Shown here one piece after another: positions 17,520-27,323 of a stretch of 64,000 bases of DNA. Made by a program: the position numbers and the translations under genes. The stretch spans positions 62,001 to 126,000 of the forward strand of contig NZ_JAQNDL010000001.1 in assembly GCF_028368995.1 (NCBI RefSeq), given 5' to 3'. Numbering within the stretch: the first letter of the stretch is position 1; every line of letters begins with the position of its first letter. Under the pieces are notes generated by a model, which was given only the letters and a program-made list of their open reading frames with translations, made no database searches and was not told where the DNA came from. The stretch comes from Nannocystis bainbridge (GTDB taxonomy: Bacteria > Myxococcota_A > Polyangia > Nannocystales > Nannocystaceae).

Positions 17520-19280
17520 GTGCACTCAGCGCTCATCATCGACGCGGACGGCAAGACCCCGGCCACCCTCAAGAACATCCTGGCCCCCTACGGCTTCGAG
17601 TTCACGATCACGGAGAACGGGCCCGAAGCTGTCAACGTCGCGCGCCAGGCCGCGCCGGACATCATCTTTTTGCGCGCCGAGCTGCCGCTGACCTCCGGCT
17701 TCTCGGTGTGCAACCGCCTGCGGCGCCACGAGGACACCAAGCGCATCCCGCTCATCATGTACTCCTCGAACGTCAGCGAGGACGTGTTCGAGCAGCACCG
17801 CAACCTCAAGACCCACGCCGACGACTACCTGCGCCTGCCGCTCGACGAGGGCCGCCTGATCTCGGCCATCCGCCCGGTCCTCCCGATCGGCGAGGCCAAG
17901 GCCGAGGCCGCCCCCGCGCACCCCGGCCGCGACGGCGCGAACCCACCCCAGGCGGCCGCCAGGCCGGCCCGCTCGGGGCGCCCGAAAGAGCGCCTCGACA
18001 TCGAGCTGCGCGACGCCCCCGCGCGCGGCGAGGCCCGCCAGGCCTTCGAGCAGGAGTTCCAGGACGGCTTCAACGCCCTCCAGGACGAGCCCTCGTCGGC
18101 CATCCCGCGCGAGGGCTCCGGCGCCGTCCCGCCGCCCGACGGCGAGATGTCCGACGCCACCGCCGTGGGCGGCTTCAAGGCCCAGCGCGAGGTGCTCCAG
18201 CTCAAGAGCCAGCTCAACGCGCGCAGCCGCGAGATCCTCACGCTGCGCGACGAGGTCGACTCGCGCGAGCGCAACCTCGGCGACGCCAAAAAGCTCCAGC
18301 GCGAGCTGCAGGCCCAGATCGGCGAGCTCGAGAACCAGGTCCTCGCCGCCCAGGAGCAGATCCTGTCGTCGCGCGAGAACATCGAGGCCGCGGTGCGCGA
18401 CAAGCAGACCGCGCTCAAGCGCGAGGAGGGCGTCAAGACCCGGCTCGAGGTCACGCAGAAGAAGCTCAAGGAGACCGAGACCGAGTTCGCGGCCTTCCGC
18501 GCCCAGACCGCCCAGGACCGCGACAAGGCCGCCATCGCCCTCGCCGAGGCCCAGCAGCGGCTCGAGATGCAGACCGGCATGCTCACCGAGCTCGAGGCCG
18601 AGCGCGAGCGCCTGACCTCTCAGCTCCTCGAGTCCAACGGTCAGGTCTCGACCCTCGTCGACGGCTTCGAGAGCGCGCGCAAGAGCGTCGCCGGGCTCGA
18701 GACGCAGATGGAGCACCACCGCCAGGAGATGGAGCGCGCGCTCGCCGACGCCGAGACCGAGCGGGTCGCCTCGCTCGAGTCGCTGGCGCGCCAGCACCAG
18801 GGCGAGATCGACGAGCGCGACCAAGAACACCGCGGCGCCCTCGAGCAGCTCCACGCCCAGATCAACAGCCTGCGCGAGCAGGGCCAGCAGGAGCGCGAGC
18901 GCATGTCGCAGGCGCTGATGGAGACCGAGGAGAACGCCCGCCTGCAGGTCAGCCAGCTGACGCAGACGCTGTCGGCCACCGAGGAGGCGGCGCGGCGAGA
19001 GATCCAGAGCCTGCAGTACACCCTCGCGCAGGCCGAGGAGACCACCCGCGGCGAGCTCGCGTCGCTGCAGGCCGCGCTGTCCGACAGCCGCGTCCAGGCC
19101 GAGGACGCCGCCGCCGACCACGCCCGACGCGTCGCCGGCCTCGAGCACCAGGTCGACGAGCTCGGCGCCCAGCTCGACCGCGCCGAGACCCTGCTCGCCC
19201 GCCGCCGCGACGCCGCCCAGCGCGCCCAGCAGGCCCTCGCCGTCGGCCTCAAGTTGCTCGAAGACGACGATCAGACATGA
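17520..19280 (+). CDS. Pseudo-receiver plus coiled-coil protein (FrzS/AglZ-like)
   Basis: The 586-residue cytoplasmic protein starts with a response-regulator fold (residues 1-120: HSALIIDADGK, APDIIFLRAELP, IPLIMYSS, ADDYLRLP). The phosphoacceptor Asp expected after beta-3 is Arg in FLRAELP, and the beta-5 Lys of the KP motif is missing, so it should not be phosphorylated. Residues 125-225 are a Pro/Ala linker, and about 225-575 is a long heptad-rich coiled coil with Glu, Gln, Arg and Leu. This plan matches myxobacterial FrzS and AglZ, which organise motility machinery at cell poles. It is shorter than AglZ and similar in length to FrzS. No motility genes adjoin it, so its role is inference. 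HflX follows 34 bp downstream. Confidence 0.75.
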   Translation: MHSALIIDADGKTPATLKNILAPYGFEFTITENGPEAVNVARQAAPDIIFLRAELPLTSGFSVCNRLRRHEDTKRIPLIMYSSNVSEDVFEQHRNLKTHADDYLRLPLDEGRLISAIRPVLPIGEAKAEAAPAHPGRDGANPPQAAARPARSGRPKERLDIELRDAPARGEARQAFEQEFQDGFNALQDEPSSAIPREGSGAVPPPDGEMSDATAVGGFKAQREVLQLKSQLNARSREILTLRDEVDSRERNLGDAKKLQRELQAQIGELENQVLAAQEQILSSRENIEAAVRDKQTALKREEGVKTRLEVTQKKLKETETEFAAFRAQTAQDRDKAAIALAEAQQRLEMQTGMLTELEAERERLTSQLLESNGQVSTLVDGFESARKSVAGLETQMEHHRQEMERALADAETERVASLESLARQHQGEIDERDQEHRGALEQLHAQINSLREQGQQERERMSQALMETEENARLQVSQLTQTLSATEEAARREIQSLQYTLAQAEETTRGELASLQAALSDSRVQAEDAAADHARRVAGLEHQVDELGAQLDRAETLLARRRDAAQRAQQALAVGLKLLEDDDQT

Positions 19281-19297
19281 CCTGTCCTGAAGGCCAT
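19281..19297. repeat. Palindromic unit overlapping the coiled-coil gene stop region
   Basis: CCTGTCC-TGAA-GGCCAT follows the TGA directly and lies 18 bp before the GTG of hflX. Confidence 0.65.
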
Positions 19298-19314
19298 TTT
19301 CGAGGACCGACCCC

Positions 19315-21063
<1,749 letters not shown>

Positions 21064-21143
21064 TGCTCGCCGCGCACCGCGACCCCCTCGCCCCTCGCCC
21101 CCGCGACATGACCGCCCCGGCCGCAGCGACCGTCGCCTGAGTC

Positions 21144-22172
21144 ATGCCCGCGACCGAGCTCACCTACGGCCTCGCCGCCCTGCTCGGCGCCCTCCAGGGC
21201 GTCGCCGAGTTCCTGCCGATCTCGTCGTCCGGCCACCTCTCGCTGGCCCAGCGGGTCGCCGGCCTCGACGCGTCCGCCGGCGGCCACTCGTTCAACATCG
21301 TCGTCCACGCCGGCACCCTGCTGGCCGTCCTCCTCCACTACCGCGCCGACCTGCTGGCGATCGCCCGCGGCGTCCTGCGTCCTGGACATGTCCCCGAGGA
21401 CATGCCCAAAACGCCAGGTGCTTCCGGACATGCCCCGAAGGACAGGCTTCCCGGGACCGCTCCTCCGGACGGTCACGACCCACGCGTCGCGGCCCCCCAT
21501 GGCCCTCCGGAGAGCCCCACCGCGCACGGAGCTAGCGACCGCGGCGGCGCCTCTGCACCTGTCCCGGAGGACAGCCTGGGCCGCGCCAGCTCGGGCAGCG
21601 CGCCGACCGACGCCCGCGCCCTGCTGCTGGCGCTCGTGCTCGGCACCTTGCCGCTCGCGGCCGCCCTCGCCCCGCCGGTCGAGGGCCTCGTCATCGCCGC
21701 CGAGCTCCAGCCGAAGATCATCGGCGCCTGCTTCCTCGTCACCGCGGCCATGCTCGCGTTCGCCGAGTGGCGGACCCGCCGGCAGCCGTGGCCGCAGCAG
21801 GTCCCGCGCCCGCTGCAGGCGCTGCTCATCGGCCTCGCCCAGCTCGTCGCCATCCTGCCGGGCATCTCGCGCAGCGGCTCGACGATCGCCGCCGCCATGG
21901 CGCTCGGGCTCGGCCGCCTGCCCGCGGCCCGGTTCTCGTTCCTGCTGGCGATCCCCGCCATCCTCGGCGCCTCGCTCAAGGAGGCCCTCGACCTCATGCG
22001 CGACGGCCTGCCGAGCGCCGACCCGGTCGCGTTCGCCATCGGCTTCGTCGTCAGCTTCGTGGTCGGCGTCGCCACCCTGCGCGTGCTGCTGGTCCTGCTG
22101 GTCCGCGTCGGCGTGATGCCGTTCGTGCCCTACCTGGTCATCCTCGGCCTCGGCGTCCTCATCCTCGGCTGA
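21144..22172 (+). CDS. uppP: Undecaprenyl-diphosphatase UppP (BacA) with a repeat-derived loop insertion
   Basis: This 342-residue inner-membrane protein removes a phosphate from undecaprenyl diphosphate so the lipid carrier can be reused for peptidoglycan and O-antigen. The catalytic regions are clear: GVAEFLPISSSGHL near the N-terminus and LPGISRSGSTIAA in the second half, with the usual membrane helices. The family is about 265-275 residues; here residues 80-155 are an extra hydrophilic loop between conserved helices. Its first part is a 14-bp-period palindromic array translated as the 14-residue repeats GHVPEDMPKTPGAS and GHAPKDRLPGTAPP. The rest is Pro/Gly/Ala-rich. The enzyme core looks intact. 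The gene is probably co-transcribed with hflX. Confidence 0.94.
   Translation: MPATELTYGLAALLGALQGVAEFLPISSSGHLSLAQRVAGLDASAGGHSFNIVVHAGTLLAVLLHYRADLLAIARGVLRPGHVPEDMPKTPGASGHAPKDRLPGTAPPDGHDPRVAAPHGPPESPTAHGASDRGGASAPVPEDSLGRASSGSAPTDARALLLALVLGTLPLAAALAPPVEGLVIAAELQPKIIGACFLVTAAMLAFAEWRTRRQPWPQQVPRPLQALLIGLAQLVAILPGISRSGSTIAAAMALGLGRLPAARFSFLLAIPAILGASLKEALDLMRDGLPSADPVAFAIGFVVSFVVGVATLRVLLVLLVRVGVMPFVPYLVILGLGVLILG
21384..21470. repeat. Six-unit 14-bp array inserted in uppP
   Basis: Unit starts are at 21387, 21401, 21415, 21429, 21443 and 21457. The reading frame is kept through the array, and its translation has a 14-residue period because three units equal 42 bp. One more unit (CCTGTCC-CGGA-GGACAG) starts at 21558 at the other end of the inserted loop. 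Confidence 0.93.
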
Positions 22173-22293
22173 GCGCGCGCGACCGTCGACTCTCCGCGTG
22201 ACTTCCAATCGCGCGGCGACGCGAATTCTCGGGCTCGCCCGCCCGCAGCATGCGACGTCCGATCGCCGCACGGCTCCGTCTCGCCCGGTTCGT

Positions 22294-22299
22294 TATCCT
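22294..22299 (+). promoter_or_regulatory. TATCCT -10 box, 6 nt before an ATG
   Basis: TATCCT fits a -10 element at leaderless spacing before the lipoprotein gene. The flanking GTTATC.TCGATC resembles the box before the chloride-channel gene. Confidence 0.5.
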
Positions 22300-22305
22300 C
22301 GATCG

Positions 22306-23010
22306 ATGCTGCGCCGACTCGTCCTCTGCTCGCCCTTCCTGTTCGCCTGCGCCCCGAAGCTGCCGTCGGAGACCGACGGCGAGCCCACCTCGACCTCGGA
22401 CGGCGACGGCGCCACGAGCACTTCGGGTCCCGCACCGACCTCCGAATCCACCACGAGCACCTCGGGTCCCGCGCCGACGACGGGCATCACCACGGAGCCA
22501 GCGAGCACCACCGACGCCAGCTCCGGGACCACCGGAGCGCCGGAGGCGGAGCTGCGGATCTTCCCGGTCGAGCTGCGGCCCAGCCAGGCGAGCGGGCTCG
22601 ATGGCCTCGAGTGGTGGAAACCCGACCCGTCCGCTGAATGGTGCGACCCCGAACCGTGCCGCGGCGTCCCCACTCTGGGCGAGCCGCGGTGGCTCGTCGA
22701 CGGCGCCTTCGCCGAACCCGAAGCCATCGTGATCGGCAGCCGCGTCGCCGTCCTCGTCCCCTACCAGCACCCCGGCTGCGCGCTCGCGTGCGGGATGCAG
22801 ACGACCGAGGTGACCGACGAGATCGAGGGCGGCGGAGGCATCGGCAACCTGCCCGCCGACCTGCCCTGCGGCACCGCGGCGAGCGGCGTGTGGCTGGCGC
22901 TCGACTTCGGCCTCATCGTTCGCGGCGGCATGCACCGCGCCGCGCTCCGGATCGAGGACCGCTGCGCCGTCGGCACCGAGTTCTGGTCGGCGACCTTCGA
23001 GCCCGGATGA
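22306..23010 (+). CDS. Hypothetical lipoprotein with Thr/Ser linker
   Basis: The 234-residue protein has a short lipoprotein signal with lipobox LFAC, then a 60-residue linker rich in Thr, Ser and Gly with repeats of TSTSGPAPT, and a globular domain of about 160 residues. The globular part has several Cys residues (WCDPEPC, HPGCALACG, LPCGTAASG, EDRCAVG) likely to form disulfides, so it is probably exposed outside the cytoplasm. I do not recognise the domain. The ATG 6 nt after a TATCCT box is chosen over an upstream frame extension. It ends at the start of a long palindromic array shared with the convergent queA gene. Confidence 0.78.
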   Translation: MLRRLVLCSPFLFACAPKLPSETDGEPTSTSDGDGATSTSGPAPTSESTTSTSGPAPTTGITTEPASTTDASSGTTGAPEAELRIFPVELRPSQASGLDGLEWWKPDPSAEWCDPEPCRGVPTLGEPRWLVDGAFAEPEAIVIGSRVAVLVPYQHPGCALACGMQTTEVTDEIEGGGGIGNLPADLPCGTAASGVWLALDFGLIVRGGMHRAALRIEDRCAVGTEFWSATFEPG

Positions 23011-23011
23011 A

Positions 23012-23097
23012 CATGCCCGAATGACATGCCCGCATGGACATGTCCTATCACACATGCGCTTCAGAGCATGCCCAGAGGGACATGCCCGATCGGGCAT
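23012..23097. repeat. Seven-unit 14-bp array between convergent genes
   Basis: CATG starts occur at 23012, 23025, 23039, 23053, 23067, 23081 and 23095. All steps are 14 bp except the first, which is 13. Variants include CATGCCC, CATGTCC and CATGCGC. It fills the space between the lipoprotein and queA stop codons. Confidence 0.93.
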
Positions 23098-23119
23098 CTG
23101 CCGCTCGACGGCGCAGCGA

Positions 23120-24157
23120 CTACGCGCCCGCGCGCGTCAGCAGCATGCAGTCGCCGTACGAGTAGAAGCGGTAGCCGGCGGCGACCGCCTCGGCGTAGGC
23201 CGCCAGCACCCGCTCGCGGCCGCCGAGGCAGCACACCAGCATCAACAGCGAGCTGCGCGGCAGGTGGAAGTTGGTGACGATCGCGTCGACCACCTTGAAC
23301 TCGAAGCCCGGCGCGATCACCAGATCGGTCGCCCCGGAGAACGGCGCCACCGTCCCGCCGCCGGCGCGGGCCACCGCCTCGAGCGCGCGCGTGGCCGTGG
23401 TCCCGACGGCGACGACCGGGCGGCCCTCGGCCTTGGCCGCGGCGATCCGGCTCGCCGCCGCCGCGTCGACCTCGACCCGCTCGGCGCCGACCCGGTGCTC
23501 GCGCACGTCCTCGGCCTCGAGCGGCAAGAACGTGCCCGGCCCGACGTGCAGCGTCACGCGCACGACGTCGAGCTGCTCCAGCACCTCGGGCTCCCAGTGC
23601 AGGCCGGCCGTCGGCGCCGCGACCGAGCCCGGCTGCGCGGCGTAGATCGTCTGATAGCGGCTGGCATCGTCGCTCGTCGGCCCCTCGGGCCGGCGGATGT
23701 ACGGCGGCAGCGGCACCTCGCCGCGGCTCTGCAGCGCGCCCATCCACTCGCCGGTCTCGACCGCGAACACCCGCGCCCGCGGGTCGACGACGTCGGGCTC
23801 GACGTAGCGGGCGACCCACTCGCCGCACTGCACGACGTCGCCGGGCCGTAGCCGCCGGGCCCCGCGGACCCACGCGCAGAACGTCTGGCCCGGCCCGAGC
23901 CCCGGCCGCGGGTCGCACACCAGCAGCTCCAGCTCGCGGCTGCCATGCATCACCCGCAGCCGCGCGGGCACCACCCGCGAGTCGTTGACGACCACGAGCG
24001 CCCGCGGATCGAGGAAGCGCGGCAGCTCACGCGCGTGGGCGTGGACCGGCGGCCCCGCGTCGCGCTGCACCAGCAAGCGGGCGTCGCCGCGCCGGGCCGG
24101 GGGCGTCTGGGCGATCTGCTCCGGCGGCAGCACGTAGTCGTAGGCTTCAGGACCCAT
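23120..24157 (-). CDS. queA: tRNA preQ1(34) S-adenosylmethionine ribosyltransferase-isomerase
   Basis: The 345-residue enzyme transfers and isomerises the ribosyl part of AdoMet onto preQ1 in tRNA to make epoxyqueuosine. It has the family pattern from the N-terminus (YDYVLPPEQIAQTP, RGDARLLV, LVVNDSRVVPARL) through GEVPLPPYI, YQTIYA, GSVAAPTAGLHW, LHVGPGTFLP and the C-terminal VDAIVTNFHLPRSSLLMLV. Length matches QueA. The start is the ATG at MGPEAYDYVLP. It is divergent from the secreted protein gene that follows, with 67 bp between starts. No tgt gene is adjacent. Confidence 0.96.
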   Translation of the reverse strand: MGPEAYDYVLPPEQIAQTPPARRGDARLLVQRDAGPPVHAHARELPRFLDPRALVVVNDSRVVPARLRVMHGSRELELLVCDPRPGLGPGQTFCAWVRGARRLRPGDVVQCGEWVARYVEPDVVDPRARVFAVETGEWMGALQSRGEVPLPPYIRRPEGPTSDDASRYQTIYAAQPGSVAAPTAGLHWEPEVLEQLDVVRVTLHVGPGTFLPLEAEDVREHRVGAERVEVDAAAASRIAAAKAEGRPVVAVGTTATRALEAVARAGGGTVAPFSGATDLVIAPGFEFKVVDAIVTNFHLPRSSLLMLVCCLGGRERVLAAYAEAVAAGYRFYSYGDCMLLTRAGA

Positions 24158-24224
24158 GAAGACGCGCGGGTTTTGGCACACCCGCGCCGCCGCGCACAAG
24201 TGGCCCGGGCCGCGGCGACGGTCC

Positions 24225-25601
24225 ATGCTCGCGGCAGTGCCCCGCCACACGCTCGTCGCCGCCGCCTCCCTGGCCCTGCTCGCCCTGGCGCCCGCGCCCG
24301 CCCGCGGCGGCGAGTCGAGCGCCGAGATCCTGCACCGCCGCGGGGTGCACTGCATGGAGGAGATCGAGCGCCGCGACTGCGCGATCGAGCACTTCGAGGC
24401 GCTGCTCGAGGAGCGCACCGATCGCCGCGAGCTCGTCACCGACGGCCTGCTGCGCCTGGTCAAGCTGTACGAGAAGGAGGACCGCCCCGAGGACCTCAAG
24501 GCCGCGCTGCGCCGCTTCTGGGACGCCGGCAAGACCGACAGCCGCCGCGGCCACCTGCCCTACACCGCCCGCTTCCTGCCCAAGGACTTCGACGTCCTGT
24601 TCCACGCCCACATCGGGCGCCTCGTGGCCTCGCCGCTGGCCAAGCAGCTCGACGAGATCGCCGAGTTCGTCATGACCTGCGACCCGCACGTGCGCGGCCA
24701 GCTCGACGACCTGCGGATCCTCCGCAAGGCCCAGCGCAAGTCCAGAGAGACAGGTGTGCCTGTCCAAAAGGCCATGTCGGACGTCGTCGCCGAGGAGAAG
24801 AAGCGCAGCGAGGCTTACAAGAAGCGGCGCGCCCAGGCCGAGGCGGAGGGCCGACCGCGCCGCCACGAGCCGGTGTTCGCCGACGCCACTTGCCAGGTCG
24901 CGCGGGCCCTCGGCGACGACACCGTGGCGGCCTGGACCCGCGGCGCGTTCGCCCTCGCGCACGGCGATTTCCGCCGCTCCGCCGCGATCCTCGAGATCCC
25001 CGACCTCGCCGCCAAGCTGGCCGCCGCGACCGCCGCCGGGCGACTGGTCGTCCGTGGCGACGGCATCTGGGCGCTCACCCCGCTGCGCTACCAGGGCGGC
25101 GAGGTGCTGCTGCGCGTGCTCGACACCGGCGAGCTGGTGGTCGCGCCGCCGGCGGTGATGACGGAGATCGCCGCCAACTTCGCCCGCGGCAAGCGCACGC
25201 TGCCCCGCGAGGTCGACCGCCTCGTCGTCGGCACGCCGGTCGACGCCGGCTTCTTCGCCGTCGCCACCGAGGCCGCGGTCCAGGAGCTCGGCTTCGGCAA
25301 CATGTCGAAGGGCCGCCGCGGCCTGCTCCAGCTGCTCCTCCCGCGCCCCGAGGGCCTGCAGATGGCCGGCGTCGCCCACGAGTACTTCGGCTTCTTCCTC
25401 CGCATGCCGACCGACACGCCGCTCAAGGCCGGCGCGCTGGTCGACGTGGTCCAGCGGATGATCGCCAACCAGGCCGAGGCCGACTCCGACAGCGCCGAAT
25501 TCCTGCGCCTGCTCGACGTGACTCAAGCCACGGACAAGCGCGCGCTGCTCCTGTCCTACGTCCTCTCGCGCCGGCAGATCGAGACGATCGTGCTGCGCTG
25601 A
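24225..25601 (+). CDS. Secreted protein of unknown function
   Basis: The 458-residue protein starts with a signal peptide (hydrophobic TLVAAASLALLALAPAPARG). The N-terminal part, HRRGVHCMEEIERRDCAIEHFEALLEE, looks helical like a single TPR-type repeat, followed by a charged middle region and a C-terminal half of mixed alpha/beta composition. I recognise no catalytic motif. The neighbour downstream is a HEAT-like secreted protein starting 10 bp after this stop, and the two probably form a unit. An in-frame GTG four codons later is an equally good start. Near residue 180 a palindromic unit is translated as SRETGVPVQKAMSD in a lysine-rich linker. Confidence 0.7.
   Translation: MLAAVPRHTLVAAASLALLALAPAPARGGESSAEILHRRGVHCMEEIERRDCAIEHFEALLEERTDRRELVTDGLLRLVKLYEKEDRPEDLKAALRRFWDAGKTDSRRGHLPYTARFLPKDFDVLFHAHIGRLVASPLAKQLDEIAEFVMTCDPHVRGQLDDLRILRKAQRKSRETGVPVQKAMSDVVAEEKKRSEAYKKRRAQAEAEGRPRRHEPVFADATCQVARALGDDTVAAWTRGAFALAHGDFRRSAAILEIPDLAAKLAAATAAGRLVVRGDGIWALTPLRYQGGEVLLRVLDTGELVVAPPAVMTEIAANFARGKRTLPREVDRLVVGTPVDAGFFAVATEAAVQELGFGNMSKGRRGLLQLLLPRPEGLQMAGVAHEYFGFFLRMPTDTPLKAGALVDVVQRMIANQAEADSDSAEFLRLLDVTQATDKRALLLSYVLSRRQIETIVLR
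24749..24780. repeat. Palindromic units inside the secreted-protein gene
   Basis: An inverted pair GACAGGTGTG/CCTGTCC followed by AAAAGGC-CATGTCG lies in frame in the charged middle region of the protein. Confidence 0.7.
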
Positions 25602-25611
25602 GCGCCGAGGC

Positions 25612-27321
25612 GTGGCAGTCTTGTCCCCCGTGGCGACCCCCCTGTCCGCCGTCCCGCTCCTCGCCTGGCTCGCGCTCGCCGGCGTGGCACCTGGCGGTTC
25701 GAGCATGTCCTCCAGCGCAGGTCCGATCGGCCAGGTGCGTTCGGACATGTCCGAACGGCCAGCCCTGATCGCCCTCGCGCCGGCCCGCGGCGGCAAACCG
25801 AAGACCCCGGCGCCCGCACCGGCGCCCGAGCCGACCCTGGCCCCGCCGACCTACGGCCCCGAGCAGGCCGCCGCCGACATCGAGGTGGTGCTGACCGGCC
25901 GCGGCAAGGACTACCTGCAGGCGCGCGCGCGCCTCGAGCAGCACGCCGATGTCGCCGCGCCGCGGGTCACCGCGCGCCTGGCCGCCACGCCGGCGCCGAC
26001 GATGCCGGAGCAGCGCCGCCTGCTCGCGCTGCTCGGCGGCATCGCCCGGCCCGAGGACATCCCGCTGTTCGCCGACGCGATGCGCCGCGAGGTCGCGGCC
26101 GCGGTCAAGCAGTCGCAGGAGCAAGGCGTCGAGCTGCCGGCGGCCGAGCCGTGGCGCGAGATCTTGCGCGCGCAGGGCCCCGCGGCCGCGCCGGCGCTGA
26201 CGGGGCTGGTGGCCGAGAAGACCTTCAGCGAGGAGCTGCGCGGCCTCTTGCTCGCCGACCTCGTCGCCGTCACCCCGGCCGACAAGCTGCCCGAGTTGGT
26301 CGCGCTGGTCGGCCTCGGCGCGCCGAGCCTGCGCGCCGCGCTGCGCCAGGCGATCGTCCGCCGCGCCCACTCCTCGCCGGCCGAGCGCGCGCAGCTGATC
26401 CAGGTCGTCGACGCCGCGCTCGCCGCTCGCGAGCCCGCGCGCCTGCCCGGCCTCGTGCTGCTGCGCGCCGCGCTCGGCGGCGCCGGCGACACCGCCTTCA
26501 CCACCCGCGCCGCCGCCCTCGCCGAGGACACAGCCGGCGAGTTTGCCACCCGCGTCGCCGCCATCCGCGTGCTCGTCGCTCGCCGCAGCGACCCCGCCAC
26601 CCAGACCGTGCTCGCGCGCCTCGCCGAGCAGCACCTGCCGGCCGACCAGCGGACCGCCCTGCGCAGCGAGATCCTCGGCAGCCTCGCCCTCGCCGGCCTC
26701 GATGCCACCCGCGCCGCCGCCGTCGTCGACCGCCTGCAGCTCATGAGCGCCGCGGCCCCGCGCCTCGCCACCACCGCCTTCGCCGTCGCCGCGCTGCCGC
26801 CCAGCGGCGCCTGGCTCGAAGTCGGCCAGCGCCACGCCTGGCCCGAGGTCCGCGCCGCCGCGCTCGCCCGCGTCGAGGCGCCGTGCTCGACGGCGATCCT
26901 CCGCCGCCTGCGCGACGGCACCGTCACCCGCGGCGACACCTTCGAGCCCGACGCCGCGGTCGCGCGCGAGGTCCTGGTCGCGCTCGGTCGCTGCGGCGGG
27001 CCCGACGCCTTCGCCGCGCTGCAGGCCGTGGTCGTCGACGCCGAACAGAACGTCGACCGCCGGGCCGAGGCCGCGCGTCAGCTCGTCGACCGCCACGGCT
27101 CCGCCGGCGCCGACGTCGTCGCCGCGGTGCTGCGCAGCTCCGACGACCTCGGGGTCGCGCTCCGCCTCGTGCGCGCGCTGCAGCGGCTGGAGGGCCCCGC
27201 CAGCGACGACGTGCGCCAGGCCCTGTGCGCCGCCGGCAAGCGCCAGGAGCTGGCCACCAGCGCCCAGCGGGCCGTTCGCGGCCTGTTCCCCGACCTCGAC
27301 GATCCCTGCGCGGGCGGCTGA
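25612..27321 (+). CDS. Secreted HEAT-repeat-like protein
   Basis: The 569-residue protein has a hydrophobic N-terminus (LLAWLALAGVAP), a linker that carries a palindromic array, a Pro/Ala spacer (KTPAPAPAPEPT), and about 470 residues of regular helical repeats. Repeats such as LRGLLLADLVAVTPADKLPELVALV and EFATRVAAIRVLVARRSDPATQTVL resemble HEAT/PBS-lyase repeats, which act as binding scaffolds. No catalytic motif is seen. It starts 10 bp after the preceding secreted-protein stop and ends 2 bp before the next gene's ATG, so three genes are likely in one operon. The GTG start is not certain; GTG 25630 is an alternative. Confidence 0.72.
   Translation: MAVLSPVATPLSAVPLLAWLALAGVAPGGSSMSSSAGPIGQVRSDMSERPALIALAPARGGKPKTPAPAPAPEPTLAPPTYGPEQAAADIEVVLTGRGKDYLQARARLEQHADVAAPRVTARLAATPAPTMPEQRRLLALLGGIARPEDIPLFADAMRREVAAAVKQSQEQGVELPAAEPWREILRAQGPAAAPALTGLVAEKTFSEELRGLLLADLVAVTPADKLPELVALVGLGAPSLRAALRQAIVRRAHSSPAERAQLIQVVDAALAAREPARLPGLVLLRAALGGAGDTAFTTRAAALAEDTAGEFATRVAAIRVLVARRSDPATQTVLARLAEQHLPADQRTALRSEILGSLALAGLDATRAAAVVDRLQLMSAAAPRLATTAFAVAALPPSGAWLEVGQRHAWPEVRAAALARVEAPCSTAILRRLRDGTVTRGDTFEPDAAVAREVLVALGRCGGPDAFAALQAVVVDAEQNVDRRAEAARQLVDRHGSAGADVVAAVLRSSDDLGVALRLVRALQRLEGPASDDVRQALCAAGKRQELATSAQRAVRGLFPDLDDPCAGG
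25704..25765. repeat. Five-unit 14-bp array at the N-terminus of the HEAT-like gene
   Basis: Unit starts at 25704, 25718, 25732, 25746 and 25760. Translated, it gives the period-14 segment MSSSAGPIGQVRSD then MSERPA, placed between the signal region and the mature domain. Confidence 0.9.
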
Positions 27322-27323
27322 CG

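Noticed and set aside
23012..23097. Regular short repeats with variable spacers resembling a CRISPR array
   Set aside because: Units are 10 bp palindromes with 4-bp spacers and the variants differ from copy to copy. There is no cas gene, leader or 25-40 bp spacer.
24171..24190. TGGCAC resembling a sigma-54 -24 box between queA and the secreted-protein gene
   Set aside because: No GC-containing -12 box (TTGC) at the required distance; the site reads CCGCC.
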